Shown piece after piece: positions 19,809-19,976 of a stretch of 19,976 bases of DNA. The notes under the pieces were generated by a model. The model ran no database searches. It saw only the letters and a list, made by a program, of their open reading frames with translations, and was not told the DNA's origin. The stretch comes from Xylaria sp. FL1777 (taxonomy: Eukaryota > Ascomycota > Sordariomycetes > Xylariales > Xylariaceae), in NCBI GenBank assembly GCA_022578965.1, contig MU400938.1, forward strand, positions 1 to 19,976, written 5' to 3'. The position numbers and the translations under genes are program-made. How positions within the stretch are numbered: position 1 is the stretch's first letter; each line of letters starts with the position of its first letter.

Positions 19809-19976
19809 ACTTTATTTAAAATAGTACTTTATTACTATTATAAAAAAAAATCAAAAAGTAATAACTATTTTATAATTCTTATTAAAAAAAGTACTAAAAT
19901 AGTTTTAATTTATTTTAAAGGATTTTTTAAAAGCTAATAAGTTAACTAACTTTAAGCTAAAAATAAAAAAGATTTT
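19809..19976. other. AT-rich flank after the foldback element; nothing recognisable
   Basis: A/T-rich sequence of the host type, with AGTACTTT and AAAGTACT words about 75 bp apart in inverted orientation. There is no gene; the window ends here. Confidence 0.6.

Noticed and set aside
1..19976. Mitochondrial genome with GC clusters, as in yeasts
   Set aside because: No rRNA, tRNA or respiratory gene appears in 20 kb, repeat copies show nuclear RIP-like transitions, and the tRNA-like sequence has a pol III type A box in a degraded state.
1..19976. CRISPR array, bacterial operon signals or riboswitches
   Set aside because: Tandem repeats here have no unique spacers of even length, there are no coding genes, and the relic tRNA/SINE and mutation pattern are eukaryotic.

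Overview
The window is extremely A+T-rich DNA with no protein-coding gene that I can support. Stop codons (TAA, TAG) crowd all six frames, and the few open frames are either by-products of simple repeats or short hydrophobic chance frames. It best fits a gene-free AT-rich isochore of a eukaryote, most likely a filamentous fungus in which repeated DNA has been destroyed by repeat-induced C-to-T mutation (RIP or a RIP-like process). Three things support this: paired repeat copies differ almost only by C/T and G/A transitions, a tRNA-like sequence carries C-to-T changes in its conserved B box, and the DNA is made of mobile-element relics and satellite arrays. A regional centromere or pericentromere is possible but unproven. 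The species cannot be named from the sequence.

Layout. A 9-bp minisatellite (1-97) abuts the first of two direct repeats of about 355 bp (95-450 and 1939-2295), which align without gaps 1,844 bp apart. After featureless AT-rich DNA comes a degraded 3.56-kb DNA-transposon relic (5082-8645) with terminal inverted repeats of about 86 bp and a flanking 10-bp direct repeat. More AT-rich DNA, with a small 30-bp direct duplication at 9012/9154, leads to an 8-bp satellite (11931-12610) with a T-rich decayed tail. Just beyond it lies an isolated GC-rich island (12962-13056) bounded by an 11-bp inverted repeat.

At 14205-14287 a small inverted-repeat element shares its termini with the 3.56-kb transposon. 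Next to it, at 14348-14417 on the minus strand, is a tRNA-like pol III promoter relic (tRNA pseudogene or SINE head). The stretch 14418-17731 is AT-rich with several perfect hairpins. A small GC-richer patch (17732-17758) and four copies of a 26-bp tandem repeat (17829-17932) follow. Finally, 18968-19804 is a well-preserved 837-bp foldback transposon, palindromic along its whole length. Its base composition is clearly unlike its surroundings, so it is probably a late arrival.

The most unusual global feature is the mutation signature. In most of the window TpC and its complement GpA are nearly absent, while GpC, ApC/GpT and CpT/ApG persist. That is a pyrimidine-before-C context rather than only the classical CpA context of RIP. 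The foldback element, the GC island and the decayed satellite tail do not share this depletion. No genes work together here; the interest lies in the mobile-element archaeology and the mutation process.
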